The position numbers and the translations under genes were made by a program. This document shows positions 25,164-33,709 of a stretch of DNA of 64,000 bases, piece by piece. The notes under the pieces are model-generated. The model ran no database searches, was not told where the DNA came from, and saw only the letters and a program-made list of their open reading frames with translations. Numbering within the stretch: position 1 is the stretch's first letter; each line of letters begins with the position of its first letter. The stretch lies in contig CP030886.1 in NCBI GenBank assembly GCA_006969745.1, forward strand, positions 3,569,234-3,633,233, read 5' to 3'. This stretch comes from Cytophagaceae bacterium (lineage in GTDB: Bacteria > Bacteroidota > Bacteroidia > Cytophagales > Cyclobacteriaceae).

Positions 25164-26090
25164 CTATCCATTGAATTGATAACCTCTTAGAAACTCTTGA
25201 ATGGGCATTCGTTTTTTACCTTCAAGCTGTAGATCTAAAACACTTAGAGTTCCGGTTTTTGTATTGACTCTCAAATACGTTTTGCCATCTGAATAAAATT
25301 CACCGGTTGGTTTATTTGTTCCTGATGCGGATTTTTCTACTTCAAATATTTTAAGCGTTTTATCATGGAGCGTGGACCAGGCGGCCGGGTACGGGGAAAG
25401 TCCACGTATAAAGTTATGAATGGTGTCAGAAGATTGTTCCCAATCTATTTCACAATCTTCCTTGAAAATTTTCGGAGCAGATTTTAACTCCTGATCGGTT
25501 TGTTGAGGAAATTGTGGATAATCGTCTTGTGCTATTGCTCTCACGGTCTTAAGTACTAAAGCAGCACCTTTATTCATTAGTCGAGTATACAAGCTCCCAA
25601 CATTATCCGCGGGAGATATCGTTTCCTTTTCCTGAAATATTATCTCACCGGTGTCTATTTCATGTTTCAGGAAAAATGTGGTCACTCCAGTCTCAGTTTC
25701 TCCATTTATAATTGCCCAATTGATAGGCGCAGCACCACGATATTGAGGAAGGAGCGAGGCATGCAAGTTGAACGTTCCCAGAGGAGGCATGTCCCAAACT
25801 GCGACAGGGAGCATACGAAAAGCAACGACTATTTGTAAGTCAGCCTCATATGATTTTAGCTTTTCTAAAAAATCTGGCGACTTTAAGTTGGTAGGTTGTA
25901 GTACAGGCAGTCCGGCTTCAAGAGCATATTCTTTAACTGCCGACACTCCAATTTTTTTACCTCTCCCTTTGGGTTTGTCAGGTGCGGTAACTACTGCTAC
26001 AATGTTTTCCTGATTTTCTACAAGTTTTTTCAAACTTGCCGCGGCAAAATCAGGAGTTCCAAGAAATACTATTCGAAGATCTTTGCTCAT
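25164..26090 (-). CDS. fmt: Methionyl-tRNA formyltransferase
   Basis: Adds a formyl group to initiator Met-tRNA with 10-formyl-tetrahydrofolate. The 308 residues are the usual length. The protein begins RIVFLGTPDFAAASL, and the catalytic part holds NLHASLLPQYRGAAPINWAI with the conserved Asn and His, and TGVTTFFLKHEIDTG. The carboxy-terminal tRNA-binding domain includes IRGLSPYPAAW. All expected motifs are present. It lies alone between folA and the aspartyl-protease-like gene, in the same direction. Confidence 0.96.
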   Translation of the reverse strand: MSKDLRIVFLGTPDFAAASLKKLVENQENIVAVVTAPDKPKGRGKKIGVSAVKEYALEAGLPVLQPTNLKSPDFLEKLKSYEADLQIVVAFRMLPVAVWDMPPLGTFNLHASLLPQYRGAAPINWAIINGETETGVTTFFLKHEIDTGEIIFQEKETISPADNVGSLYTRLMNKGAALVLKTVRAIAQDDYPQFPQQTDQELKSAPKIFKEDCEIDWEQSSDTIHNFIRGLSPYPAAWSTLHDKTLKIFEVEKSASGTNKPTGEFYSDGKTYLRVNTKTGTLSVLDLQLEGKKRMPIQEFLRGYQFNG

Positions 26091-26118
26091 ATAATCGCAA
26101 AGAAACCAAACCTATCCT

Positions 26119-27285
26119 TTAATCTATAAGTGATCGGAGTTTTAAAGAGAATGATTTTTCTGATCCATCTTGCATCACCACCAAATCAACTGTTTCACCT
26201 TCCATTTTCAACAATTTTTTTACTTCAGCAAGATTGACTTCATCCATTGATTTTCCGTTGATCTTAAGTAACTCTGTGTCCACTTTGATACCCGCTTCTG
26301 AAGCTGGGCTTTCTTCGAAAACCTGATGGATTAAAACTTTTTCTTTGTCTTTAGATAGTTGAACATCAATACCACTGCAGTTCACCTTAAAATTGGCGTC
26401 ATAAGTGTGGTCTTTTTCCAGATACAGCATCTTGGTACCATAGTCTAGTGTGAAGTTGTACATTCTCAAAATCTGGGAACCGATAATCCCGGAAATCTTT
26501 TTGTCTGCTTGTATTCCGCTTTTAGCAGCGCTTATACCTATTGGCAAATCTTCAATGGTTTGATTTCCAAATTTGAACGACTTCACGTGACCTTCATAGT
26601 GGGGAGTTTCATATTCACCCAATCCTTTTACAAGGTAAGAGTAGTGCTTCCCCGTTTTATTAATAACATCCCACTGCTTTGCATAAGGAGAGTTGAAATC
26701 CAGTGTTGTACCTGCGCCTGTCATGACGAAGAATGTACCATCATGAGGCTCGTCATTGTTCAAAACTATAGTGCCTTTTATTACCGGAATGGAAACATGA
26801 AGAGTAAATGGAATGGCATCTCCTCTTTTAGGCGAATTACTGTGGTCATAAATATTGATGACCATAGTGTCGAAATTGACGTAAACGGAATGATGTCTGA
26901 GTAAGTCATATCCAATGATTCCATCTAAATCCATGCCGAGGCTTATTTCCAGATGATCCAGATCTGTAGAATAAACCTTGGTATTTTTTTCCATCAAAAA
27001 GTGGTTGATGGCAATGGTATTATGCTTGATCAAATGCCAGGCGGATGAAGCCTGATTCATTTCTATTTCTTTCCCGGCGAGACTTAATTTTTCTGCAACA
27101 TCATCGTCAATTACTGTATATCCGGAACCTGTATCGAATATAAAATCGAGTGGTTCGGAATCGTCAACGCTAACCTTAATGATAATGTGATCACCAAAAA
27201 GTTCGAATGGAATACTGGTTATTGGTGCTTGTGCAAATGATGTAAGAGCAAAAGACAGCGTTAGTAGGTAGATTAGTTTCTTCAT
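26119..27285 (-). CDS. Exported aspartyl-protease-like protein with PDZ domain
   Basis: A 388-residue exported protein from the start at 27285 (MKKLIYLLTLSFALTSFA); the upstream extension is not signal-like. It has two retropepsin-type lobes and a carboxy-terminal PDZ domain (about 300-388, with VFEESPASEAGIKVDTELLKINGK). Lobe 1 keeps the catalytic FDTGSGYT (Asp51). In lobe 2 the matching place reads VMTGAGTT, with Met188 where Asp is expected. It may therefore be an altered or inactive protease, or act with one lobe only. Similar two-lobe-PDZ proteins are frequent in Bacteroidota. No operon partner is evident. Confidence 0.82.
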   Translation of the reverse strand: MKKLIYLLTLSFALTSFAQAPITSIPFELFGDHIIIKVSVDDSEPLDFIFDTGSGYTVIDDDVAEKLSLAGKEIEMNQASSAWHLIKHNTIAINHFLMEKNTKVYSTDLDHLEISLGMDLDGIIGYDLLRHHSVYVNFDTMVINIYDHSNSPKRGDAIPFTLHVSIPVIKGTIVLNNDEPHDGTFFVMTGAGTTLDFNSPYAKQWDVINKTGKHYSYLVKGLGEYETPHYEGHVKSFKFGNQTIEDLPIGISAAKSGIQADKKISGIIGSQILRMYNFTLDYGTKMLYLEKDHTYDANFKVNCSGIDVQLSKDKEKVLIHQVFEESPASEAGIKVDTELLKINGKSMDEVNLAEVKKLLKMEGETVDLVVMQDGSEKSFSLKLRSLID

Positions 27286-27448
27286 GACGTGGTTGTTTAG
27301 GATATGACTGGATGAAGTTAAAAAGTTTAGCTGACAAAGATTATAAAATGAATGCAATATGCAGAAATTAAAGATTAATTATTGATTTGAATTATGCTGC
27401 ACGAACAATTCTTATACACATGGTGTTTTCCCTCGAAACGAAGAAATT

Positions 27449-28306
27449 ATGAGTAAACGAGTTTGGTTGATCACTGGATGTTCTACGGGTTTTGGGAGGG
27501 AGTTAGTAAAGGTTGTGGCTGAGCGAGGAGAAATTGCTATCGGAACAGTAAGAAAACAAGAACAAATAAGTGATCTGGAGGCGATTAACCCGGAGCTTGT
27601 AAAGGGTATCGTTTTAGATGTTCAGAAACAAGACACCATTGATCAGGCGGCCAGCATGATAGAAAAGGAATTTGGAAGGCTGGATGTGCTTGTAAACAAT
27701 GCCGGTTACGGAACACTTGGTCCAATCGAGGAAACTTCAGAAGATGAAATTCAACGTCAATTTGATGTAAACGTGTTTGGGTGCGTTCGGATGATGAAGT
27801 TGGCGCTACCGTTTATGCGAAAGCAGCGAAATGGTAACATTCTAAATATTACTTCAATAGCTGGTTTGAACGGTTTTCCAGGAGTTGGTATCTACAATGG
27901 GAGCAAATTTGCTTTAGAAGGAATAGGGGAGGCACTGGCTGCGGAAACCAAGCATATAGGTATCAAGGTTACCAATATAGAGCCTGGACCATTTCGTACG
28001 GATTGGGCGGGACGTTCTGCCACCTATAACGAATCATCTATTGACGAGTATAATGAGACGGCCAACAAGAACATGGAGAGTATTCGAGAAGTGAGTGGTA
28101 ATCAAATTGGAGATCCTGTTCGGGCTGCAAAAGCGATGTTTGAAGTGACGACTCTTGATGAGCCACCTGTTCATTTACCATTAGGTGGTCCAGCCTATAA
28201 ACGCATAGGCATTCGATTACAGGAATTCAAAGAGGAAATTGATAAGTTTCGGGATCTTGGACGGCCTACAGATTACACCGAAGAAGAGCTGAAAAAAATG
28301 GATTAA
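27449..28306 (+). CDS. SDR family oxidoreductase
   Basis: A 285-residue short-chain dehydrogenase of the kind often annotated as an NADP-dependent oxidoreductase or retinol-dehydrogenase-like. The cofactor motif TGCSTGFG is at 8-15, NNAGYG near 88, the catalytic Ser in NITSIAG, and YNGSKFALEG gives Tyr and Lys. The substrate is unknown. The gene stands alone and ends with a 4-base overlap with the convergent LysR regulator. Confidence 0.88.
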   Translation: MSKRVWLITGCSTGFGRELVKVVAERGEIAIGTVRKQEQISDLEAINPELVKGIVLDVQKQDTIDQAASMIEKEFGRLDVLVNNAGYGTLGPIEETSEDEIQRQFDVNVFGCVRMMKLALPFMRKQRNGNILNITSIAGLNGFPGVGIYNGSKFALEGIGEALAAETKHIGIKVTNIEPGPFRTDWAGRSATYNESSIDEYNETANKNMESIREVSGNQIGDPVRAAKAMFEVTTLDEPPVHLPLGGPAYKRIGIRLQEFKEEIDKFRDLGRPTDYTEEELKKMD

Positions 28307-29208
28307 TTATCGCAACAACATAAGCCCCCAATGTTGCACCTCAGGTGCTGAACGAAATTTTGCAGATACTGTGGACTGTTCTCATCAGACAAGGTTATTG
28401 CATTCCATGTTCGATGAATGCCTCGCTTTGTAACCGGCACAAGAGCTAGTTTATTATCCTTCAGATATGGCTCTACAATCCATTTTGCCATAACATTTAC
28501 GCCCATTCCGGCTTTCACCAATTCGACTACCGCTTCCGTCACCTGTACTTGCATCACCTGCTTGGGCTTTACTCCCTCAGGTATTAGTACTTGCGAGAAA
28601 AGTGAGACTGATTCCAGTGGGTACGAATGAATGATTACATTCTGATTTTCAAAGTCTTTAGCTTCCACAAATGCCTTTTTGGACCATGGATGGCCAGCCG
28701 GCACCAGCGCATAGACTTCATCTCGGAAGAGTTCATGATACGTGATATTCTGACGCTCAGAATTTTCGTAAATAATTGCAAGATCTATGGTGCCGTCCAA
28801 TATCTGATCTTCTACATCGGCGTTGTTGTTATGAAAAATCTCGATTTCTACATTCGGAAATTCTTTTTTGAAATCTGTCATCAATGACGGCAACCAATGG
28901 TAGCAGGTGTAGCATTGCGTAGCGAGTCTTAAAGTACCGCTTGTTCCAGATACATATTTCTTGATGGATAGTTCGGTGCGCTCCAGATCTTTCAAAATCC
29001 GCTCGGCAGATTCAAGTACCATTTTCCCCGCATTCGTGAGGATGAGCTGCTTGTTCACACGGTGAAAAAGCTGAGTGCCAAGCTGACCTTCTATTTCCTT
29101 AAGTTGGTGACTAAGAGCTGATTGTGAAAGAAATAAAGCATCTTTTGCTTTGGTGAGACTTTTCGTTTCTGCCACTTCCCGAATCAGCTTTAGATGTCTT
29201 ATTTCCAT
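28303..29208 (-). CDS. LysR family transcriptional regulator
   Basis: A 301-residue LysR-type regulator: an amino-terminal winged helix-turn-helix (residues 1-60, KSLTKAKDALFLSQSALSHQ) and an effector domain (about 90-295) starting TLRLATQCYTCYHWL. The CYTCYHW wording resembles MetR-type regulators of methionine genes, which use homocysteine, but the ligand is not certain. The last residues are unusual, with four cysteines in RCNIGGLCCCDN. It is divergent from an EamA transporter, and a palindromic T-N11-A site lies in the gap, so it likely controls itself and the transporter. Confidence 0.9.
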   Translation of the reverse strand: MEIRHLKLIREVAETKSLTKAKDALFLSQSALSHQLKEIEGQLGTQLFHRVNKQLILTNAGKMVLESAERILKDLERTELSIKKYVSGTSGTLRLATQCYTCYHWLPSLMTDFKKEFPNVEIEIFHNNNADVEDQILDGTIDLAIIYENSERQNITYHELFRDEVYALVPAGHPWSKKAFVEAKDFENQNVIIHSYPLESVSLFSQVLIPEGVKPKQVMQVQVTEAVVELVKAGMGVNVMAKWIVEPYLKDNKLALVPVTKRGIHRTWNAITLSDENSPQYLQNFVQHLRCNIGGLCCCDN

Positions 29209-29234
29209 AATGCTATATTAGTAAAATTAATTGT

Positions 29235-29249
29235 ATTGATAAAATCAAT
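29235..29249. promoter_or_regulatory. Palindromic LysR-type operator
   Basis: ATTGATAAAATCAAT is a perfect inverted repeat (ATTGAT, AAA, ATCAAT) and contains the T-N11-A pattern of LysR binding sites. It lies 26 bases upstream of the LysR gene and 66 bases before the divergent EamA gene, where an autoregulated, target-activating site would be expected. A half-similar AATTAAT lies on each side. Confidence 0.6.
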
Positions 29250-29315
29250 TCATCCAATTAATAGTTCATCTGATTTTTAATAGCGTTCAATTTGAAGTAC
29301 TAAACGCTACGACTT

Positions 29316-30248
29316 ATGAAAATCAAGAATGTTCATCTACTCATATTACTCGCGAGCTTGTGGGGACCATCATTTCTATTTATCAAAATTGCGGTCATTG
29401 AAATCCCACCAATTATGCTAGCTGCACTTCGTATCGGAATAGCTGCTGTCATTTTGAATGCTTTGCTAATTCTAAAGAAAGAACGGCTTCCCAGGGACAT
29501 GGGTTTTTGGAGAAAGACCTTTATTGCCGGATTGTTTGCTCAGGCCATTCCCTTTGTACTGATCAATTGGGGCGAGCAATTTGTTGATAGCTCATTAGCT
29601 TCAATCCTGAACGGGTTGATGCCTCTATTTACTATCATTTTCGCTCACTTCATTATTGTCGAGGAAAGACTGACCAGACATAAATTCCTTGGTGTTGCAA
29701 TGGGGTTTGTTGGCTTGATTGTGTTGGTGATGCCCAACTTAATGAATGGTGTGGCAGGCAGCACGCTAGGGATTTTTTCAATTACAATAGCAGCTGTGAG
29801 CTATGGCATTGGACTATCGTATATACGCAAGCACTTTTCAAATACCCCTTCATTCAAAGCTCCTGCAGCTCAACTACTTTCTGTAACTATCTATTTGGTG
29901 CCAATGGCGTTTATCATCAATCCGGCATTTAGTTTGGCTGAAGTGAGCCTTCCGGCATTAAGTTCTTTATTCATATTGAGTTTTTTCGGAACAGCGATAG
30001 CCTTCATCGTTTATTTCAAGCTGATTGAAAGATCTAGCGCGGGATATGCTTCACTTGTAACATACCTGATGCCTATCTATGGTGTGATACTTGGAGTTGT
30101 GTTTCTTGGAGAGGAGGTTTCCGTTTGGATGATTCTAGGTGCTTCACTGATACTTTTAGGAATACGTACTACCCGCAAGGGGTCGCATGTGAAAAGGCCG
30201 CATTTTGGTGTTCGGATGGATGCAGCGCTTTACTCCAAATTCCGATGA
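29316..30248 (+). CDS. EamA/DMT family transporter
   Basis: A 310-residue membrane protein of the drug/metabolite transporter superfamily, with ten predicted helices in two EamA repeats. It starts NVHLLILLASLWGPSFLFIKIAVIE, keeping the GPSFLFIK wording of the first helix; the second repeat has YLMPIYGVILGVVFLGEE. Family members export amino acids or other small metabolites; the substrate is unknown. It is divergent from a LysR gene with a likely shared operator, an arrangement usual for exporter control. The stop overlaps the start of the next gene (ATGA). Confidence 0.9.
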   Translation: MKIKNVHLLILLASLWGPSFLFIKIAVIEIPPIMLAALRIGIAAVILNALLILKKERLPRDMGFWRKTFIAGLFAQAIPFVLINWGEQFVDSSLASILNGLMPLFTIIFAHFIIVEERLTRHKFLGVAMGFVGLIVLVMPNLMNGVAGSTLGIFSITIAAVSYGIGLSYIRKHFSNTPSFKAPAAQLLSVTIYLVPMAFIINPAFSLAEVSLPALSSLFILSFFGTAIAFIVYFKLIERSSAGYASLVTYLMPIYGVILGVVFLGEEVSVWMILGASLILLGIRTTRKGSHVKRPHFGVRMDAALYSKFR

Positions 30249-30649
30249 AAGTGAATATTGGTCGTGTAAAGCTGATCTTAATGCTTGCTTTGAGTATTCA
30301 TTACATGATGGTAATGGCTCAGCAAGACAGAGACCTGAGTCTGATGGATTGGAATAAAATAGCTGTAAATGATGAGTTGAATTTGCTCTTTAACGATTTG
30401 GTTCTATCAGATCGGATAATTGATACAAATATTGAAGGATGGTGTGAGGGGATATGCCCGCCCAAGCGATATGTAGGAATTACCCATATCCCTTCAGCAG
30501 ATTTCAATATCTATTTGGCGTTTCACAATTCAGTCACACCGAAAATTACAACCTCATTTGAGGTTTCGCTAAACTATGCGGGAGTGATGAACATAAAAGG
30601 TCTGTTCCTTTTGAGAAAAAGGAGTAAAAAAGCAGCGTGGTTTGATTAA
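30245..30649 (+). CDS. Small exported protein of unknown function
   Basis: A 134-residue protein beginning at the ATG that overlaps the EamA stop by 4 bases. A signal peptide (VKLILMLALSIHYMMVMA) precedes a mature part starting QQDRDLSLMDW, with a Cys pair in GWCEGICPP. The frame is open upstream to 30125 but that stretch shadows the transporter and has no signal. Coupled translation suggests a shared transcript with the exporter, but no functional link is visible. I recognise no family. Confidence 0.55.
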   Translation: MKVNIGRVKLILMLALSIHYMMVMAQQDRDLSLMDWNKIAVNDELNLLFNDLVLSDRIIDTNIEGWCEGICPPKRYVGITHIPSADFNIYLAFHNSVTPKITTSFEVSLNYAGVMNIKGLFLLRKRSKKAAWFD

Positions 30650-30825
30650 AACTTTGACTTCAAGAACCCTTCAATGGATTTTTGGTCAAGGTTTAGTGCC
30701 TCTAACATTTTAATCGCAGCGGCCTTGTTTTTTTTAAGGGCGGCTTTGAATGCGTCATACTGACCGGTCACTTTTAACCTTTGTATGATAGTCATTCCGA
30801 CGAAATTGGATTGTATGGTGCTCAT
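30646..30825 (-). CDS. 59-residue helical protein of unknown function
   Basis: A small ORF with an ATG at 30825: MSTIQSNFVGMTIIQRL, then VTGQYDAFKAALKKNK and an amphipathic helix AIKMLEALNLDQKSIEGFL. It starts 7 bases after the stop of the unknown 227-residue gene and reads in the same direction, so it is very likely co-transcribed. It is basic, has no membrane segment, and is well formed with no low-complexity tract. Its stop overlaps the end of the convergent gene. I do not recognise the family. Confidence 0.6.
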   Translation of the reverse strand: MSTIQSNFVGMTIIQRLKVTGQYDAFKAALKKNKAAAIKMLEALNLDQKSIEGFLKSKF

Positions 30826-30832
30826 TGTTCAG

Positions 30833-31516
30833 CTATGATTTAGTTTCGTTTTGGTAACTCATTTGAAAACCGATTTTATTACCGGCTCCCAAAGATTGCG
30901 TTTTTTCTAGTTTCTCCCTAACCGATATACTACGTATTTTCGGAAATGGCGGTACTACAAGATCATTATCTGCAGCCTGGCTTATTATCAGCTTGATTAA
31001 TATGTCCAAATCTACTTTTTCCAGTGGTTTGACTGATGCAGATTCAAACATAAAACCAACTTGCCTATCACCTTCTACGATAAAGTGGTTTTCACTGTTT
31101 ATTAAAAGGCGAGCTAGTAGATAACCGGGATCATTCAGTCGGTTAAACTCAAATGAATCGGCCATGAAATTGTACACATTTATCTGACCCAGGTATTTGC
31201 GAAGTGGTTGGTCTGCGACGTAATTACTTTTGTTGTAATCGTAATCTTCCGGCAAGGTGATGATATTGGTGTGTAAAATAAACACGAGCAAGTCACCAGC
31301 AACCCGAATGTGAAATTCCTGAGCGTTCACGGATTCTACACTCAATTTGATGTCTTGATCTCTTTCTGTGGTCTTTGCACTTATTACATCAACCATCAGA
31401 CGAGCTTCTTCTTCCATTTGCTTGAATGCGGTACATACGTTCCGGTAGGTCTTCTGTTTAACAGTGGACTTGTTAAGTAGAATTTCTACGATGTTTTCGG
31501 TAGGATCTGGATGCAT
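30833..31516 (-). CDS. Protein of unknown function, 227 residues
   Basis: A cytoplasmic protein with no signal peptide or membrane segment. It starts MHPDPTENIVEILLNKSTVK, then a charged helical part (TAFKQMEEEARLMVDVIS) and a mixed alpha/beta middle (LLVFILHTNIITLPEDYD, YLGQINVYNFMADSFEFN). I recognise no domain. It follows the VOC gene by 5 bases and precedes the 59-residue gene by 7, placing it in a leftward unit with VOC, pirin and glutaminase. Confidence 0.68.
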   Translation of the reverse strand: MHPDPTENIVEILLNKSTVKQKTYRNVCTAFKQMEEEARLMVDVISAKTTERDQDIKLSVESVNAQEFHIRVAGDLLVFILHTNIITLPEDYDYNKSNYVADQPLRKYLGQINVYNFMADSFEFNRLNDPGYLLARLLINSENHFIVEGDRQVGFMFESASVKPLEKVDLDILIKLIISQAADNDLVVPPFPKIRSISVREKLEKTQSLGAGNKIGFQMSYQNETKS

Positions 31517-31521
31517 ATTAT

Positions 31522-31890
31522 TTATGAAGCTTTTTGATGCAAGGCTACTCTATTTCCTTCACAATCTTCAAAATGGGCAACGAACCCGTGCTCTCCGATG
31601 CTCATTTTCTCATTGAGTACTTTACCACCCGATTGGGTGATCCTTGGCAGGACATCATTTATTTCATCTACTGAAAAATAAACCATAGTCCCTTCATAAG
31701 AGGGCACATAGCTTTCTTGTTTTATCAGCGTGCCTGTAGCACCATCCTGATCAGTTTCGAATGGAAAAAAAGACATGATGGAATTACCCATCTCCATATT
31801 GTCAGCCATTTGAATGTTGAAAATTTCGGAATAGAATTTCTTAGCCCTATCCATATCATTGACCGGAAGTTCAAACCAATTAGCGCGCAT
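31522..31890 (-). CDS. VOC family protein (glyoxalase/bleomycin-resistance fold)
   Basis: A 122-residue vicinal-oxygen-chelate protein. It begins WFELPVNDMDRAKKFYSEIF, the classic first betaalphabeta module, and ends with GFVAHFEDCEGNRVALHQK, the second module with the acidic metal-ligand region. Members include glyoxalases, dioxygenases and binding proteins, so the substrate cannot be read from the sequence. It lies 12 bases after the pirin gene in a leftward operon. Confidence 0.85.
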   Translation of the reverse strand: MRANWFELPVNDMDRAKKFYSEIFNIQMADNMEMGNSIMSFFPFETDQDGATGTLIKQESYVPSYEGTMVYFSVDEINDVLPRITQSGGKVLNEKMSIGEHGFVAHFEDCEGNRVALHQKAS

Positions 31891-31902
31891 AATCTTCGTG
31901 TT

Positions 31903-32772
31903 TTAGGGTAGTGGAATGTAAGTATCGTCGTTCGGAACTTTTGGGAATTGCCTTTTGCTCCACCGATCCTTTGCATCCTCAAGTTTTTGTTTGTCGGAAG
32001 ATACAAAATTCCAGAAAATATGTCGTTCTTCCGGGAAGGCTTCCCCTCCGAAAAGGAGCACCTTTGAATTAGCTTTGATCGTTAGCTCGCAGGCATCTTC
32101 GACTTTGGATACCAGCATGTTCCCTTTATCGACAACCTGGCCACACGCATCAATGCTGCCCTCTACAATGCAGAATCCAATTTCACCTTTCAATTGATCT
32201 TTGATGACAAGTCTAAAGTCATCGGTTGTTTCTATCTCGATCATAAACAAGTCGCAGTAAACTGGCAAGGGTGATTCTTTTCCAAAACCCTCGCCCGCAA
32301 CCAATTTGAATGCTGCAGACTGATCTTTCCATCGTGGAAGCTCTGAAGCATCTATATGATGGAATTCAGGATCCATATCTTCTTTATCCTTAGGGAGTGC
32401 TACCCATATTTGATAACCATGCATGGTAAACTCCTGACCGTTTCTAAGTTCCTGTGGAGTTCGCTCGGTATGAGTAACGCCTTTGCCTGCAGTCATCCAG
32501 TTTACAGAATCCGCTTTTATGTGTTGATCCGTGCCTATACTGTCCTGATGCCTGATTTCCCCCTCAAACAGATAAGTCAAGGTTGAAAGACCAATGTGAG
32601 GATGTTGATCAATATCGAGATAGGTGCCGGGTTTAATCGTGGTTGGCCCCATATGATCAATAAAAATGAATGGTCCTACCATTCTTTTCTTGCGAAATGG
32701 AATCAAACGGCCAACTAGAAAATCTCCTATGTCTCGGCTTCTTTCTTCAATGATTAAATCTGTATTGGACAT
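31903..32772 (-). CDS. Pirin family protein
   Basis: A 289-residue bicupin of the pirin family. The amino-terminal cupin has the metal-binding His set in DQHPHIGLSTLTYLFEGEI and GVTHTERTP; the carboxy-terminal domain includes LFGGEAFPEERHIFWNFV, as in the usual pirin C-domain. Some bacterial pirins have quercetinase activity, others regulate metabolism; which applies here is unknown. It follows the glutaminase gene by 9 bases. Confidence 0.92.
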   Translation of the reverse strand: MSNTDLIIEERSRDIGDFLVGRLIPFRKKRMVGPFIFIDHMGPTTIKPGTYLDIDQHPHIGLSTLTYLFEGEIRHQDSIGTDQHIKADSVNWMTAGKGVTHTERTPQELRNGQEFTMHGYQIWVALPKDKEDMDPEFHHIDASELPRWKDQSAAFKLVAGEGFGKESPLPVYCDLFMIEIETTDDFRLVIKDQLKGEIGFCIVEGSIDACGQVVDKGNMLVSKVEDACELTIKANSKVLLFGGEAFPEERHIFWNFVSSDKQKLEDAKDRWSKRQFPKVPNDDTYIPLP

Positions 32773-32781
32773 TTTAATTCT

Positions 32782-33696
32782 TTAAAAAATAGATGATCCT
32801 GTCATATCCGTCAATAACTCTAACGCCATCATTCCAGCTGTAGAGTTTCCTTTTTCATTAAGCTTTGGACTCCACACAGCTACACTGTACATGTTGGGAT
32901 ATATTGCTACAATTCCGCCACCGACTCCACTTTTTCCGGGCAACCCGACTCTAAATGAGAATTCGCCTGCTTCATCGTAAAAGCCGCATGTTTGCATGAG
33001 CGCATTGATCCGCTTAGTTCGTTTCACACTAAGTATCTGCTCGCCTGTTTCCTGCAGACATCCGTGATTGGCATAGACCATGAAGGTATTTGCCAACTCT
33101 TTGCATGACATGCTCATTGAACACGTATAAAAGTAGAGGTCGAGCACCTCATTTACATCATTATGGATGTTACCATAAGACTTCATCAAATTGACCATGG
33201 CGGCATTATTAAATCCTTGGGCTTTTTCAGATTCTGCCACCTTTTCGTTGTAGTCTATGGTTTGGTTTCCAGCTACTTTTCTTAGGAATTCGAGATATTC
33301 TTTCTTCGGGTCTTTTAGGTTAGAAATCAGTGCATCGCAAACGACCAGGGCGCCTGAATTGATTAATGGATTTCGGGGAATTCCATTTTCATACTCTAGT
33401 TGGACTAGTGAGTTAAACGGATCTCCTGATGGCTCCACATCAACTCTTTTCCACAACTTTTCATCTTCGTAAAGCAGCGCAAGTGAAAGTGATAGCACTT
33501 TAGATATGCTTTGGATTGAAAAGCGCTCCGTAGAATCTCCAAAGCAAAACTCATCTCCGATGACACTACATAAATGCATCCCAAACTTGTTTGGCGAGAT
33601 CTTCGCTAGCTCCGGGATGTAGGTAGCGACTTCACCTGGCAATTTGTTACAATCAATTTTGTGCTGAATCTGGTCTAATATTCCCTGATAATCCAT
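32782..33696 (-). CDS. glsA: Glutaminase A
   Basis: Hydrolyses glutamine to glutamate and ammonia. The 304 residues fit the bacterial glutaminase family, which has a beta-lactamase-like fold. The catalytic Ser-x-x-Lys is in FSIQSISKVLSLS, and other conserved parts are NPLINSGALVVCDAL, SESEKAQGFNNAA in variant form (AESEKAQGFNNAAM) and GLPGKSGVGGGIVA. It begins 13 bases after the DoxX-like gene, in a leftward unit that continues into pirin, VOC and the unknown protein. Confidence 0.95.
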   Translation of the reverse strand: MDYQGILDQIQHKIDCNKLPGEVATYIPELAKISPNKFGMHLCSVIGDEFCFGDSTERFSIQSISKVLSLSLALLYEDEKLWKRVDVEPSGDPFNSLVQLEYENGIPRNPLINSGALVVCDALISNLKDPKKEYLEFLRKVAGNQTIDYNEKVAESEKAQGFNNAAMVNLMKSYGNIHNDVNEVLDLYFYTCSMSMSCKELANTFMVYANHGCLQETGEQILSVKRTKRINALMQTCGFYDEAGEFSFRVGLPGKSGVGGGIVAIYPNMYSVAVWSPKLNEKGNSTAGMMALELLTDMTGSSIF

Positions 33697-33709
33697 TTCG
33701 TAATTGAGC

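Noticed and set aside
30125..30244. Upstream extension of the small exported protein at 30245
   Set aside because: It overlaps the EamA coding region for 120 bases and would bury the signal peptide; the ATGA junction gives a natural start.
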